This document shows positions 1 to 12,306 of a stretch of DNA of 64,000 bases, one piece after another. The number at the start of each line of letters is the position of its first letter. Position 1 is the stretch's first letter. The stretch is from Allobosea sp. TND4EK4 (GTDB taxonomy: Bacteria; Pseudomonadota; Alphaproteobacteria; Rhizobiales; Beijerinckiaceae). The stretch is from positions 1 to 64,000 of the forward strand of contig NZ_FTMO01000008.1 of the NCBI RefSeq assembly GCF_900156025.1, written 5' to 3'. The notes below the pieces were generated by a model that was given only the letters and a program-made list of their open reading frames with translations, did no database searches and had not been told where the DNA came from. Both the position numbers and the translations under genes were made by a program.

Positions 1-113
1 GCCGACCGCGTCCCCACCAACGGCACACCTCCGGATGGCTGCCCCCCGGGGACGAGGTGGGGGCAGGTTAAGGGCGCGGCGGGAGGCGGGGATAATTTCT
101 GGAGAGGCTGTGT

Positions 114-262
114 CCCCTGTCATTCCGGGGCTCGCGCAGCGAGAACCCGAAACCCACGAGCAGGCTCCACCCTCTCCCCTCACGCGGACGGGAACCCCTC
201 GCAGCGCTCACCCGGTCGTGGGTTCCGGGTTCGGCTTGACGGCCGCCCCGGAATGACAGGGG
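114..262. repeat. Long intergenic inverted repeat
   Basis: The ends CCCCTGTCATTCCGGGG (114-130) and CCCCGGAATGACAGGGG (246-262) are a perfect 17-bp inverted repeat. Inner arms around GAACCCGAAACCCACGA and its near-complement extend the hairpin. It lies just beyond the 3' end of secA, where it could also end or stabilise that transcript. It belongs to the palindromic repeats with a CATTC-CGGG end that recur elsewhere in the window. Bases 1-113 hold no gene I can support. Confidence 0.75.
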
Positions 263-292
263 CGGGTCGCGAGGGCCGGCCGGTTCGCGAGG

Positions 293-3052
<2,760 letters not shown>

Positions 3053-3418
3053 GTTGGGCCTTTCAGGTGGTGTCTCGACGTCCGGCGGGCAGGGGCCGGA
3101 GCCGGCCGCGCCCGGGCCGAAGCGCGGGTATTCTCGAATGCGACCGCGTGTTTAGACGCGTGCGCGGGAAGGGTCCAGCGCGCGTTTCGCCTCGAAGAGC
3201 CCGAAAGGCGCGGATGAATTCGAGCCTGCATGTGGTGCGCTGGAGCAGCGCTTCCAAGAGACGGGCGCGAGGGCCGGCGCAGCGCCCGGCGCGGCCCGGC
3301 TGCCACGCGCTCCGGAAGCGCCGGATCCGCCTTGCCTTTGCCGCGTTCAACTGGCAGTGCAGCCGCAATCATTTCGGTTCCCAATCCTGCCGGTTCCTCT
3401 GCGAAAGGCCGTGTCCGC
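3053..3418. other. Intergenic region between divergent secA and parvulin genes
   Basis: This 366-base stretch separates two divergent starts, so it should contain promoters for both. I see no convincing coding sequence: open frames here have shadow-like Arg/Ala-rich composition. I recognise no RNA element and did not find a promoter I could defend. Confidence 0.5.
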
Positions 3419-4300
3419 ATGAAGTCCAACCGTATCGTCGCCGCGCTCGGTCTCGTCGTGCTGATGGCGGGACCTGCCTTCGCCCAGCCCGCGCCGGTTC
3501 CCGCCGACACCGTCGTCGCCAGGGTCAACGGCCTGCCGATCACGCAGAAGGAGGTCGATCTCGCCACCGAGGACCTCGGCGAGCGCCTGGCCCAGCTGCC
3601 CGAGGAGCGGCGCCGGGACGAAGTGATCAACTACCTCGTCGACCTGAAGATCGGCGCCAAGGCCGCCGCCGACGCCAAGATCGGCGATACGCCGGACTTC
3701 ACCGCCCGCCTCGCCTACTATCGCGACAAGGTGCTGCTCGATCAGTACCTGACGAACGAGGGCAAGAAGGCGGTGACGGAAGCCGCGGCCAAAAAGCTCT
3801 TCGACGACACCACCAAGGCGATGGCCCCGGAGGAGGAAGCCCATGCCCGGCACATCCTCGTCGAGACCGAGGACCAGGCCAAGGCGGTCGAGGCACGGCT
3901 GAAGAAGGGCGAGGACTTCGCCAAGGTCGCGGGCGAGCTGTCGAAGGATCCCGGCTCCGGCAAGGAGGGCGGCGATCTCGGCTGGTTCACCAAGGACCGC
4001 ATGGTGCCCGAATTCGCGGAAGCCGCCTTCAAGCTGAAGAAGGGCGAAGTCTCGCCGCCGGTGAAGAGCCAGTTCGGCTGGCACATCATCAAGCTGGAGG
4101 ACAAGCGCTCGAAGCCGCTGCCGGATTTCGCGGCAGTGAAGCCGCAGATCGACCAGTATCTCGAGCGCAAGGCGCAGCAGGACCTGGTGCTGGCGCTGCG
4201 CGAGAAGGCCAAGATCGAGCGGCTCGACAAGCCGGCTGCTCCGGCGGCGCCGGCCACCCCCGCGGCCCCCGCCACTCCTGCCGAGCCGAAGAAGAACTGA
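3419..4300 (+). CDS. Secreted parvulin-type peptidyl-prolyl cis-trans isomerase
   Basis: This is a periplasmic rotamase or chaperone that helps fold exported proteins. The ATG at 3419 gives a 293-residue protein with a clear signal peptide ([22 protein letters not shown], cleaved before QPAP). The frame stays open upstream, but the signal peptide fixes this start. A SurA/PrsA-like N-terminal segment is followed by a parvulin domain at about residues 138-230, with HARHILV, GGDLGWF and [10 protein letters not shown]. The tail is an Ala/Pro repeat ([17 protein letters not shown]) of low complexity. It lies upstream of argJ in the same direction, with a terminator in between, so the two are probably separate transcripts. 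Divergence from secA fits a role in export. Confidence 0.93.
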   Translation: MKSNRIVAALGLVVLMAGPAFAQPAPVPADTVVARVNGLPITQKEVDLATEDLGERLAQLPEERRRDEVINYLVDLKIGAKAAADAKIGDTPDFTARLAYYRDKVLLDQYLTNEGKKAVTEAAAKKLFDDTTKAMAPEEEAHARHILVETEDQAKAVEARLKKGEDFAKVAGELSKDPGSGKEGGDLGWFTKDRMVPEFAEAAFKLKKGEVSPPVKSQFGWHIIKLEDKRSKPLPDFAAVKPQIDQYLERKAQQDLVLALREKAKIERLDKPAAPAAPATPAAPATPAEPKKN

Positions 4301-4308
4301 TTCAGGGC

Positions 4309-4385
4309 CGTCATTCTCGGGCCCAGCGCAGCGCAGACCCGAGAATCTCTCCCCGGAGATGCCCGGGTCGAGCCCGAGCATGACG
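4309..4385. repeat. Intergenic palindromic repeat, family A
   Basis: This element begins CGTCATTCTCGGG, contains GACCCGAGAATCTC and ends GAGCCCGAGCATGACG. It closely resembles 35059-35154, and 45739-45816 in the opposite orientation. It is imperfectly palindromic and could form two stacked hairpins in RNA. Confidence 0.75.
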
Positions 4386-4402
4386 GAGATCTTCATTTTA
4401 TA

Positions 4403-4434
4403 GGGCGGCCCTTGCGGCCGCCCTTCTTGTTTTC
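4403..4434 (+). terminator. Rho-independent terminator
   Basis: A perfect 8-bp stem (GGGCGGCC / GGCCGCCC) with a CTTGC loop is followed by TTCTTGTTTT. It would end the parvulin transcript before argJ. Confidence 0.75.
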
Positions 4435-4525
4435 GTCATCGCTCTGCGGCAGAGGGCAGGGCGGCTTCCAATGACGCCGGCCGCGACCGCGATACGGCAC
4501 GGCCAAGCCCGCAGGAGAATGCCCG

Positions 4526-5770
4526 ATGGCTGGCAAGGACGTTCCCGTTTCCCCGCTCGCGCCCAAGCGCCAACCCAAGGTGCCGCCGATCGCGGGCGTG
4601 CGCTTCGCCACCGCCGAGGCCGGCATCCGCTACAAGGGGCGCCAGGACGTCTGGTTCGCGCTGCTCGACGAGGGCACGCAGGTCGCCGGCGTCTTCACCC
4701 GTTCGAAATGCCCGTCCGCGCCGGTCGACTGGTGCCGGGAGAACCTGAAGCAGGGTTCGGCCCGGGCCGTCGTCGTCAATTCGGGCAATGCCAACGCCTT
4801 TACCGGGCTGAAGGGACGCGATTCCGTCAAGCTGACCGCCGAGATCGCCGCCAAGGCCGCCGGCTGCCAGCCGCAGGAGGTCTTCATCGCCTCGACCGGC
4901 GTGATCGGCGAGCCGCTCGACGCGACGAAGTTCGAGGGCGTGCTGCAGGACTGTGCCAAGCGGGCCGCGGACGGCCCCTGGATCGACGCCGCCAGGGCGA
5001 TCATGACGACCGACACCTTCCCGAAGGCGCTGAGCCGCAAGGCGAAGATCGACGGCAAGGAGGTGCTGATCGCCGGCATCGCCAAGGGCGCGGGCATGAT
5101 CGCGCCGGACATGGCGACGATGCTCTCCTTCGTCTTCACCGATGCGCCGATCGCGGCGCCGGTGCTGCAGGCGCTGCTGTCGAAGGGCGTGAAGGGCTCG
5201 TTCAACGCCGTGACGGTCGATAGCGACACCTCGACCTCGGACACGCTGATGCTGTTCGCGACGGGCAAGGCCAGGGACGTGCCGGCCATCACTCAGATCG
5301 GCGATCCGCGCCTCTCCGGCTTCAAGCGGGCGCTGAACTCGATCCTGCTGGAACTCGCCCATCTCGTCTGCAAGGACGGCGAGGGCGCGCGGAAATTCGT
5401 CGAGGTGCGGGTCACCGGGGCGATGTCCTCGCGCTCGGCCAAGCGCGTCGCGCTCTCCATCGCCAATTCGCCGCTGGTCAAGACGGCCATCGCGGGCGAG
5501 GACGCCAATTGGGGCCGGGTGGTGATGGCGGTCGGCAAGGCCGGCGAGCCGGCGGACCGCGACCGGCTCGACATCGGCTTCGGCGACATTCTCGTGGCCA
5601 AGCAGGGCGCGCGTGCGCCGTCCTACGACGAAGCCGCCGTGTCGGACTATATGAAGGGCGATACGATCGTCATCACGGCCGATCTCGGGCTCGGGCGCGG
5701 CAAGTCCACCGTCTGGACCTGCGATCTCACCAAGGCCTATGTCGAGATCAACGGCGACTATCGCTCCTGA
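4526..5770 (+). CDS. argJ: Bifunctional ornithine acetyltransferase / N-acetylglutamate synthase ArgJ
   Basis: ArgJ transfers the acetyl group from N-acetylornithine to glutamate in the cyclic arginine pathway. In many bacteria it also makes N-acetylglutamate from acetyl-CoA. The 414-residue length fits the family. The self-cleavage site is visible as ATML at residues 197-200, so Thr198 should become the N-terminal nucleophile of the beta chain. The oxyanion-hole region STGVIGEPL and the C-terminal EINGDYRS are also typical. The ATG at 4526 follows a purine-rich GCAGGAGAATGCCCG stretch. Whether the enzyme is mono- or bifunctional cannot be told from sequence alone. Confidence 0.97.
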   Translation: MAGKDVPVSPLAPKRQPKVPPIAGVRFATAEAGIRYKGRQDVWFALLDEGTQVAGVFTRSKCPSAPVDWCRENLKQGSARAVVVNSGNANAFTGLKGRDSVKLTAEIAAKAAGCQPQEVFIASTGVIGEPLDATKFEGVLQDCAKRAADGPWIDAARAIMTTDTFPKALSRKAKIDGKEVLIAGIAKGAGMIAPDMATMLSFVFTDAPIAAPVLQALLSKGVKGSFNAVTVDSDTSTSDTLMLFATGKARDVPAITQIGDPRLSGFKRALNSILLELAHLVCKDGEGARKFVEVRVTGAMSSRSAKRVALSIANSPLVKTAIAGEDANWGRVVMAVGKAGEPADRDRLDIGFGDILVAKQGARAPSYDEAAVSDYMKGDTIVITADLGLGRGKSTVWTCDLTKAYVEINGDYRS

Positions 5771-5866
5771 CGCGTCCTGAGCGCGCTCCGCAGTTGCGGG
5801 CTCGCGGCTGCGGCGGCATCATCCTCGCCGGGGCTGCCGGAGCCGGCAGGCGTGGGGCGTGAGATC

Positions 5867-6379
5867 ATGAGACATGCGTTCGTGGCGGCGGGCCTGCTGG
5901 CCGCGGCTCTCGGGGCCTGCGTCGAGCGCAAGCCGGCGACGGTGGCGTTCTCGACCGAGGAGGCGGCCTTCATCAAGAAGGGTGGGACCGGGATCATCAC
6001 CGGCCACGCCTTCCGCACCAAGGCGAGCGGCGTCGTCGTCAATGCGGCCGGGCAGGTGGTGCGGCTGATCCCGGCGACCGGCTTCGCGCGCGAGCGCTTC
6101 GCCAATCTCTATGGCCGGGGCAAATACATTCCGCACGCGGCCTATCCCCGCGAGGATGCGGTCGACCCGGCCTATTCCGACTACAGCCGCACGACCAAGG
6201 CGGAGGCGAATGGCCGCTTCGTCTTCCACAATGTCGCGCCGGGCACCTACTACCTGACCACACAGGTGATCTGGGGCGACGAGGCGGCCTTCTCCCGCGA
6301 GGGCGGTTCGGTCTATGACACGGTGACGCTGACGGGCAAGGAAACCGAGCCCGTCCATGTCATTCTCTCCGGCAACTGA
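5867..6379 (+). CDS. Predicted lipoprotein with a carboxypeptidase-regulatory-like fold
   Basis: From the ATG at 5867 this is a 170-residue protein beginning MRHAFVAAGLLAAALGAC. LGAC is a lipobox, so it should be a lipidated envelope protein. Further on, GRFVFHNVAPGTYYLTTQ resembles the beta-sandwich repeats of carboxypeptidase-regulatory (CarboxypepD_reg-like) domains, and the rest is uncharacterised. I cannot name a function. It lies between argJ and mutT, 12 bases before the latter, so it may be co-transcribed with mutT. A GTG at 5852 is in frame but would only add five residues before the signal. Confidence 0.75.
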   Translation: MRHAFVAAGLLAAALGACVERKPATVAFSTEEAAFIKKGGTGIITGHAFRTKASGVVVNAAGQVVRLIPATGFARERFANLYGRGKYIPHAAYPREDAVDPAYSDYSRTTKAEANGRFVFHNVAPGTYYLTTQVIWGDEAAFSREGGSVYDTVTLTGKETEPVHVILSGN

Positions 6380-6391
6380 GATCGCCCCCTC

Positions 6392-6796
6392 GTGAAGCTT
6401 CTCCTCGTCGTCGCCTGCGCCTTGATCGATGCCGACAACCGCGTCCTCGTCACCCAGCGTCCCGAGGGAAAGGCGCTGGCCGGCCTGTGGGAATTCCCTG
6501 GCGGCAAGCTCGAAGCCGGCGAGCGGCCGGAGCCCGCGCTGATCCGCGAGCTTCACGAGGAGCTCGGCATCACCGTGAAGGAAGCCTGCCTGGCGCCGCT
6601 GACCTTCGCCAGTTATGCCTATCCCGAGTTTCACCTGCTGATGCCGCTCTATGTCTGCCGGCGCTGGGAAGGCACGCCCATGTCGAGGGAGGCGCAGGCC
6701 CTGAAATGGGTCCGCCCCGGCAAGCTGCGCGATCTCGCCATGCCGCCGGCCGACGAGCCGCTCATTCCGCCGCTGATCGACCTGCTCGGCGCCTGA
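6392..6796 (+). CDS. mutT: NUDIX hydrolase, MutT family ((deoxy)nucleoside triphosphate pyrophosphohydrolase)
   Basis: This enzyme is likely to remove oxidised nucleotides such as 8-oxo-dGTP from the pool. The 134-residue protein carries the NUDIX box GGKLEAGERPEPALIRELHE followed by ELGI, which matches Gx5Ex7REUxEExGU. The preceding LWEFPGGKLE is characteristic of MutT-type members. The start is a GTG. The gene ends two bases before the stop of the convergent DUF930 gene. Conserved linkage with argJ in related bacteria supports the mutT call, but substrate specificity is inferred. Confidence 0.9.
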   Translation: MKLLLVVACALIDADNRVLVTQRPEGKALAGLWEFPGGKLEAGERPEPALIRELHEELGITVKEACLAPLTFASYAYPEFHLLMPLYVCRRWEGTPMSREAQALKWVRPGKLRDLAMPPADEPLIPPLIDLLGA

Positions 6797-6798
6797 GA

Positions 6799-7509
6799 TC
6801 AGTGGACGGCCGGCAGGCCGAGGGCTTCCCAGCGCTCCTGCGGGATCGGCTCGCCAACATGGAAGGCGAAGGCCGTGATCCGTGTCAGGTCAGGCGAGAC
6901 CGTGCAGGCGAAGCGCAACCCGTACCAGCGCCGCTTGCTGCGAAAAGCCGCGCCTTCCGCGGTCAAGACCCGGCCCGAGAGCTTCGTGCCCGCCAGCGCA
7001 TAGGCGGTGACGCGATCCGGCTCGAAATCACGCTGCCACTCATGGATCTGGCCCATCGCCTCCAGCCCACACAACTGTTCGACGCGCTCGCCCGGCGCGA
7101 GGCGCGGCAGCAACGCGACGGTCTCGCGACTGCGCGGATCTGACAGCACCCGCTGCGAGAGCATGCGCGGCGGATGGACCATGCCGTCGGCATCGACGGG
7201 GGCCGGTTGAGAAGGCCGCACCGGGGGCTGTGGCGAGGGTGCAGACGCATCCGGCTTTGGAGGAGCTTCGGGCAAGGTTGGCGCGGCAGGTACGGGGGCG
7301 ACGGCCGGCGCCGGCTTCGGCCGGATCAGCGCCTCGAATTCCTCCTGAGTCCGCAGCTCGACCTCGACGCTCTCCTCCGCGATCGGAACGCTCTCGAAGC
7401 TCCGGGTCGCGACCGAGGCCAGCCAGGCCAACAGGGCCGCATGCAGAATCGCGGCAATCGGCAGGCCGGGGGGTGGCATCGAAGGCCGAGCCCGGATCGC
7501 GGCGGCCAT
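6799..7509 (-). CDS. DUF930 domain protein, membrane-anchored
   Basis: This 236-residue protein has a short N-terminal membrane segment (LPIAAILHAALLAWLASVA), a long Pro/Ala-rich linker and a C-terminal DUF930-like domain. The domain signatures are CGLEAMGQI, AAFRSKRRWYGLRF and FHVGEPIPQERW. An N-terminal anchor followed by a Pro-rich spacer recalls TonB, so the globular part is probably periplasmic. The function of DUF930 is unknown. I chose the ATG at 7509; an in-frame ATG at 7560 adds 17 residues that look non-native before the membrane segment. Confidence 0.8.
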   Translation of the reverse strand: MAAAIRARPSMPPPGLPIAAILHAALLAWLASVATRSFESVPIAEESVEVELRTQEEFEALIRPKPAPAVAPVPAAPTLPEAPPKPDASAPSPQPPVRPSQPAPVDADGMVHPPRMLSQRVLSDPRSRETVALLPRLAPGERVEQLCGLEAMGQIHEWQRDFEPDRVTAYALAGTKLSGRVLTAEGAAFRSKRRWYGLRFACTVSPDLTRITAFAFHVGEPIPQERWEALGLPAVH

Positions 7510-7606
7510 GGTCAGGCTGAAGTCCGACCAGGGGCAGGTCCTGACGGTCGCGCTCTCCACATCATCCGCTTGCCTGCCCCCTTCCCCTGCCGGGCAACAG
7601 CGACGA

Positions 7607-8803
7607 TCAAGCCGGCATTTCTGTGGTCTCGGGCTCAGACTCCACCGCCGCCTCGTCCAGTGCGAGCTGGAAACGCTCGAATCGCTGCAATTCCCCCTCG
7701 ATCAGGGCCTTGCGTTCGGCGCTCTCGGCGCCCTCCAGCCAGGTCCATCGCTGGATCAGCAGCCGGCCGGCGGCGCGGTCGGTCTTGAGGTCGAGCACGG
7801 CGACGACCTCGTCGCCGATGAGCACGGGCAGGGCGAAATAGCCGTAGACGCGGTTTTCCGGCTTCAGATAGGCCTCGAAGACATGGCCGTAGCCGAAGAA
7901 CAGGCTGGTGCGCCTGCGCTGGATCATCAGCGGATCGAAGGGCGAGAGGATGTGGACGAGCCCCGGCTCGGGCTCCGCCACGGTCTCCAGCGTCTCGGGA
8001 GCGGCCCAATGGGCGGTCTTGCCGGCGCCTTCGAGCATGACCGGCACGAGCGTCCGGTTGCGCAGCCGCGTGGCGATCTGCGCCGCGACGCCCTTCTTGG
8101 CGGGGGCGTCGAGATGGCAGATGGAGTCGAGGCTGACGATGCCTTGCGCGCGCAGCGCCCGGTCGAGCTTGTAGGCGGCGACCTGCCGCTCGGTCGCCGG
8201 GGCCGGGCGCTTCTCCCAGCCGAAATGCCGGTCGAAGAGCGCATAGGTCTTGAGCATGCCGGACCGGGCCGCGATCGCCAGCTCGCCATCGTAGAAGGCG
8301 CGCTCCAGCAGGCCCTTGGACGGTTTCCTGCTGGCCCAGAGATGCGCCTTCTCGACCGGCTCCTCCGCGATGTCCCGGATGGAGAGCGGCCCGTCCCGCC
8401 GGATGCGGCGCAGGAGCTTGCGCGTCTCCTCGCGCGCGCCGACCGCCGACCAGCGCTTCGGCTCCTCGCGATGGGCCTTCATCGCCGGCAGGGCAAAGCG
8501 GATGTCGCGCGTCGGCACATAGGACAGGGCATGGGTCCAGTATTCGAAGACGCTCTTCTCGACCGATTGCAGATGCGCGAGGTCCGACCGGCGATAGGCC
8601 GGGATGCGCGAATAGAGGATATGGTGATGGCAGCGCTCGATCACGTTGATCGTGTCGATCTGCACATAGCCGAGCTGCTCGACGGCGGCGCGGGCCGCCT
8701 CGGGGCCGCTGCCGAAGGGCTCGCGCATGTCGAGGCGCTGGGCTCGCAGCCAGATCTGGCGGGCCTGCGCCGTGGTCAGGGTCGGAAGCTTGCGCGGCGG
8801 CAT
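7607..8803 (-). CDS. YcaQ/AlkX-family winged-helix DNA glycosylase
   Basis: This 398-residue protein matches the COG3214 family (E. coli YcaQ, Streptomyces AlkZ), which unhooks interstrand crosslinks and removes bulky alkylated bases. The N-terminal VQIDTINVIERCHHHILYSR contains the catalytic Q-phi-D motif (QID) and the following His-rich segment. Tandem winged-helix regions follow, then a C-terminal beta-barrel with LSPFDPLMIQRRR and FGYGHVFEAYLKP. QxD is the AlkX-type motif, as opposed to QxQ of AlkZ. It is a monocistronic-looking minus-strand gene. Biochemical activity is inferred from the family. Confidence 0.88.
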   Translation of the reverse strand: MPPRKLPTLTTAQARQIWLRAQRLDMREPFGSGPEAARAAVEQLGYVQIDTINVIERCHHHILYSRIPAYRRSDLAHLQSVEKSVFEYWTHALSYVPTRDIRFALPAMKAHREEPKRWSAVGAREETRKLLRRIRRDGPLSIRDIAEEPVEKAHLWASRKPSKGLLERAFYDGELAIAARSGMLKTYALFDRHFGWEKRPAPATERQVAAYKLDRALRAQGIVSLDSICHLDAPAKKGVAAQIATRLRNRTLVPVMLEGAGKTAHWAAPETLETVAEPEPGLVHILSPFDPLMIQRRRTSLFFGYGHVFEAYLKPENRVYGYFALPVLIGDEVVAVLDLKTDRAAGRLLIQRWTWLEGAESAERKALIEGELQRFERFQLALDEAAVESEPETTEMPA

Positions 8804-8914
8804 GGATCGCAGGCTAGCCGGCCCGGCGGGCCGGCGTAAGGGGCGGGCGGTGCCGAGGCTGACAGGGCGTGGCGGGAGCGAGGGCGCCGCGCCCCGCTGC
8901 CGCCGGCCCGCTCG

Positions 8915-9403
8915 TCAGGGCGCGAGGATCAGCGCCCAGTAGACCTGATATTTCGAGCCAGGGGCATAGGCGGTGGCGAGGCCCATGCGCTTTGCGCGCG
9001 CATCCTTCATCACCCGGTCGTGCTGGGGCGAATCGCGCCAGCCCGAGAAGGCCTCGGCCAGGCGGCGATAGCCGGCCGAGAGATTGGCCTCCGCACCGGA
9101 GACGCCCTCCCTCGCCAGCCGGGCCTTCACGGCATCCGCCTGGGCCGGCCTGTCGGAACGGGCCATGGCGTCCGCCTCGCGCTGGGCGGCCTCGACCAGA
9201 GAAGGATCGAGCGTCAGCGCGCCGAGGCCGGCATTCAGGCGATAGGCCGAGATCATGGCGCGGGCCTGCTCGACATCGACCTGGGCGGCGGCGGAGCCGA
9301 GGTCGCGATAGAAGGCGGGCTGCTGCGCCTGGCGCTGCGGCTCGGTGCAGCCGGCGATGCCGAGCAGGGCGAGCGCGCCGGCAATGGCGGCGGGGCAGCT
9401 CAT
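8915..9403 (-). CDS. CAP/SCP-domain lipoprotein
   Basis: From the ATG at 9403 this is a 162-residue protein with a signal ending in the lipobox GIAGC. The CAP (SCP-like) fold follows, with ISAYRLNAGLGALTLDPSLVEAAQREADAMA and the C-terminal block SPQHDRVMKDARAKRMGLA. The usual CAP Glu/His residues are only partly evident, so this may be a degenerate member. The role in the envelope is unknown. A longer frame upstream to 9448 is possible, but the signal peptide supports the shorter form. Confidence 0.82.
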   Translation of the reverse strand: MSCPAAIAGALALLGIAGCTEPQRQAQQPAFYRDLGSAAAQVDVEQARAMISAYRLNAGLGALTLDPSLVEAAQREADAMARSDRPAQADAVKARLAREGVSGAEANLSAGYRRLAEAFSGWRDSPQHDRVMKDARAKRMGLATAYAPGSKYQVYWALILAP

Positions 9404-9452
9404 GCGGAAGCGGCCCGCATCGGGGCGTTGCCTGTGGCGGAGAAGCATGGCG

Positions 9453-12101
9453 TCATTCCTTGTCGTCCTTGGCCGGCTCGGCCGATGTCGCGGGGGCAGG
9501 CTTGGCGGCCGTCTCGGCTGCTTCGTCTCCGGTTTCCTCGGCGTCCGGCAAAGGCAATGGCCGGCGCGCCGCAGGCGCTGTCTTCGGCGCCACGCGTCGC
9601 GGCGGCTCGCGGCTTGAAACGGCGGCGGCGATCTCGCCCAGCGATTGCTCGACGCCGTCCAGCCCCTTGACCAGAAGCTCCGGCGTGGCCGCGGCAGGCT
9701 CCATCTCCGCCAGCCGCTTCTGGATCGCGAAGTTCAGGTCGCTGGTGACGCGGCCGACGATCTCGACATCCGCGACCACGCAGATCAGGTCGAAATCCAT
9801 CGTCGCGGTGCCGAGCTTCTTGAACAGCACGGTCGCAGGCGGCTTCTGCATGACGTCGCCATGGTTGCCGGAGACCTCCGACAGCATGGCCCTGACCTCG
9901 CCCGCATCGAGCGTGCGCGGCACCGACAGCGAGATCAGCACGCGCCCGGTGCGGTCGTTGCGGACGCGGTTGCGGACGACGCCGGAGATCAGGTTGGAGT
10001 TCGGGACGATGACCGTGGCGCGGTCGAAGGTGGCGATCTCGGTCGAGCGGACATTGATCCGCTTCACGATGCCCTCGACATCGCCGACCACGACCTGGTC
10101 GCCGACGCGGATCGGACGCTCCCAGAGCAGGATCAGGCCCGAGACGAAGTTCGACACCACCGATTGCAGGCCGAAACCGATACCGACCGAGAGCGCGGAG
10201 GCGACGAGGGTCAGCCGCTCCAGGCTCAGGCCCACGGCCGAGACCGCGATGGCGACCGCCGAGGTGAAGCCGACATAGCCGGCGGCGGTGGTGATCGAGT
10301 TGCGCAGGCCGAGATCCATCGAGGTCGTCGGCAGGAACTGGTTCTCCAGCCAGCGCTGGATCGCCTTGGTCGCGGCGACGCCGAGCGCGAAGACGAAGAC
10401 GCCGATGACGATGGTCGAGAGCGAGATCGTGACGCCGCCGACCTGGACGCCGAAGAAGGCGGCACGGACCGAGACGAAGAAATCCGTCGATTCCAGGCCC
10501 CATGGCGCGAGGACCAGCAGCACCGCGACGATGATCAGCAGCAGCTTGAGCAGGCCGACCGAGATGACCGAGATCTTGTCGAGCGTGGCGCTGCGCAGGC
10601 CGACGCCCGCCTTGAGCGTCATCGCGAGACGGCCCTTGCCGCTCAGCAGACGCGGAATGCCGAGATCGATGAACTGGTGGACCAGAAGATAGAGGCAGGC
10701 GATGACGCCGATCCACAGCGTCTGCTCGGCGAGGAAGGAGGCGAAGACGACGTAGCCGCCGAGCGCGGCCGCGATGATCGCGATGCCGATTATCCAGCCG
10801 ATGATGCGCAACGGGCCGAGCCTGGCGCCATCGACCGGGACATAGGGTCCAAGGCACGCCTCCTGCTCGATCTCCTCGTCGTCGCGGATCTGGTAGAGGC
10901 CCGCGATCAGCGTCAGCGCGAACAGCATGGCGAAGCCGGCCTTGACGATGATCGAGATGGCAAGGCCGGCGGCGATCGCCTGAAGCCAGGCTTCGGAGAC
11001 CTTGCCGACGGCCATCACCAGCGCGAGCGAGCTCGCGATCCAGACGACGCTGCGGGCGGTGGTGTCCATCACGCTGATCAGGCGGCGCTGGCGGTTGCCC
11101 GAGGCGAAGATCGCGTCGGCGAGCGCCTGCACGAAGGCGAAGAAGGCGAGCCCCACGACGAAGGCCCAGATCACGGGCTGGATGCGCGGCGGCAGCAGGC
11201 CGGTGGTGGCGAAGGCCTTGTAGATCAGCCAGCTCGCCAGGGCCGGCGGCGCCGCGCCCGCGACGATATGGGCGAGCGCCACATAGAGGCAGTGCAGCCC
11301 GCCCGACTCCGTCATATTGGTGTAGCGCGCCTTGAAGCGCGGCAGATAGCGGGCCCGTACCAGATAGAGCAGCAGCGCGACGAGCAGGGAGAGAAGGATG
11401 ACGAGCCCGCGCGTGCCCGACAGGGCGTCGTTCACGCCCTCCAGCCAGCCGCCGAAGATATAGCCCGAGGCGCGCAGATCCTCGGGCGCCGTCGCCACCG
11501 CATTGCCCCAGACCTCGGGGTTGAGGATCGAGGGCCCGGCTGCGAACAACGCCTTGGCGAAGATGTCGCGCCGCTTGTCGCCGATCGCGGTCTGGAGCTG
11601 CTGGGCCTGGAGCAGGGCCGCCTTCGCCAGCCGCAGCGTCTCGTCGGCATCGCCGTAAGCCTTGATGCGAGCGTCGCGCTCGCGGGCGATGTCCGGGCTT
11701 TCGGGTGGCGCGTTGGCGTCCGGCTTGGGCCCGAGCTGGTCGAGCTTGGCCTTGGCCTGGTCGACGCGCGGCGTCTGCTCCTCGATCAGGACCCGGAGAT
11801 GATCGAGCGACGGCTGGAGACGAACGCGCTGGCGCTGCAGATCGGCGTCGCTGGAACTCGGCGCGTCGACGACGACCTCGATCCCGGTCAGCTCGGTGCG
11901 GATCGAATCGAGCCTGGCCCGGACGCTGCCGGGGTCCGGCGGGGCGGACGGCGCCGGCTGCTGCGCGAAGGCCGGGCCGAAAGCGATGCCGACGATCAGC
12001 AGGAGCAGCGCCAGAAAGGCCGCTGCGCGGGAGGCGAGGCGGTTCAGCGCCCCAAAATGCTGTGGTTCCGAAGACTGGTATGGTTCCGGAGACTTGGCCA
12101 T
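9453..12101 (-). CDS. Large MscS-family mechanosensitive channel with N-terminal DUF3772
   Basis: This is a predicted inner-membrane mechanosensitive channel of 882 residues from the ATG at 12101. A signal peptide is followed by a periplasmic coiled region (residues about 50-200, DUF3772-like). About ten hydrophobic segments come next, and then the MscS core. The pore helix and gate region read LTLVASALSVGIGFGLQSVVSNFVSGLILLWERP, and the beta domain contains IRVGDQVVVGDVEGIV. The tail is Ala/Pro/Glu-rich. Large members such as MscK and YbdG-like proteins protect against osmotic downshock. The frame runs to 12368, but the leader before 12101 is Arg/Ser-rich with no signal, so I used the internal start. 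Confidence 0.9.
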   Translation of the reverse strand: MAKSPEPYQSSEPQHFGALNRLASRAAAFLALLLLIVGIAFGPAFAQQPAPSAPPDPGSVRARLDSIRTELTGIEVVVDAPSSSDADLQRQRVRLQPSLDHLRVLIEEQTPRVDQAKAKLDQLGPKPDANAPPESPDIARERDARIKAYGDADETLRLAKAALLQAQQLQTAIGDKRRDIFAKALFAAGPSILNPEVWGNAVATAPEDLRASGYIFGGWLEGVNDALSGTRGLVILLSLLVALLLYLVRARYLPRFKARYTNMTESGGLHCLYVALAHIVAGAAPPALASWLIYKAFATTGLLPPRIQPVIWAFVVGLAFFAFVQALADAIFASGNRQRRLISVMDTTARSVVWIASSLALVMAVGKVSEAWLQAIAAGLAISIIVKAGFAMLFALTLIAGLYQIRDDEEIEQEACLGPYVPVDGARLGPLRIIGWIIGIAIIAAALGGYVVFASFLAEQTLWIGVIACLYLLVHQFIDLGIPRLLSGKGRLAMTLKAGVGLRSATLDKISVISVGLLKLLLIIVAVLLVLAPWGLESTDFFVSVRAAFFGVQVGGVTISLSTIVIGVFVFALGVAATKAIQRWLENQFLPTTSMDLGLRNSITTAAGYVGFTSAVAIAVSAVGLSLERLTLVASALSVGIGFGLQSVVSNFVSGLILLWERPIRVGDQVVVGDVEGIVKRINVRSTEIATFDRATVIVPNSNLISGVVRNRVRNDRTGRVLISLSVPRTLDAGEVRAMLSEVSGNHGDVMQKPPATVLFKKLGTATMDFDLICVVADVEIVGRVTSDLNFAIQKRLAEMEPAAATPELLVKGLDGVEQSLGEIAAAVSSREPPRRVAPKTAPAARRPLPLPDAEETGDEAAETAAKPAPATSAEPAKDDKE

Positions 12102-12306
12102 GGCCGCGTTGCCCTGCTCGGAATGATTCGCCCGCGTTGCGACACTCGGCATGCGCGCAGCGTGCTGGCAAGTCGCAGACGGATTTTGGAGAACCGGCAA
12201 GGAAGAGCTCCGGGACAGGCCAGCGGGGAACGGGGCTTCGACCCGCCCAAGCCTCTTCACCGGGAAAGGCGACCTCAAGATGGCACGGACTGCCGGCCGC
12301 GCCGTC

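Noticed and set aside
12061..12100. Short direct repeat TGGTTCCG-AGACT near the MscS start
   Set aside because: It encodes a small repeated Ser-Glu-Pro segment in the leader and is too short to call a repeat element.
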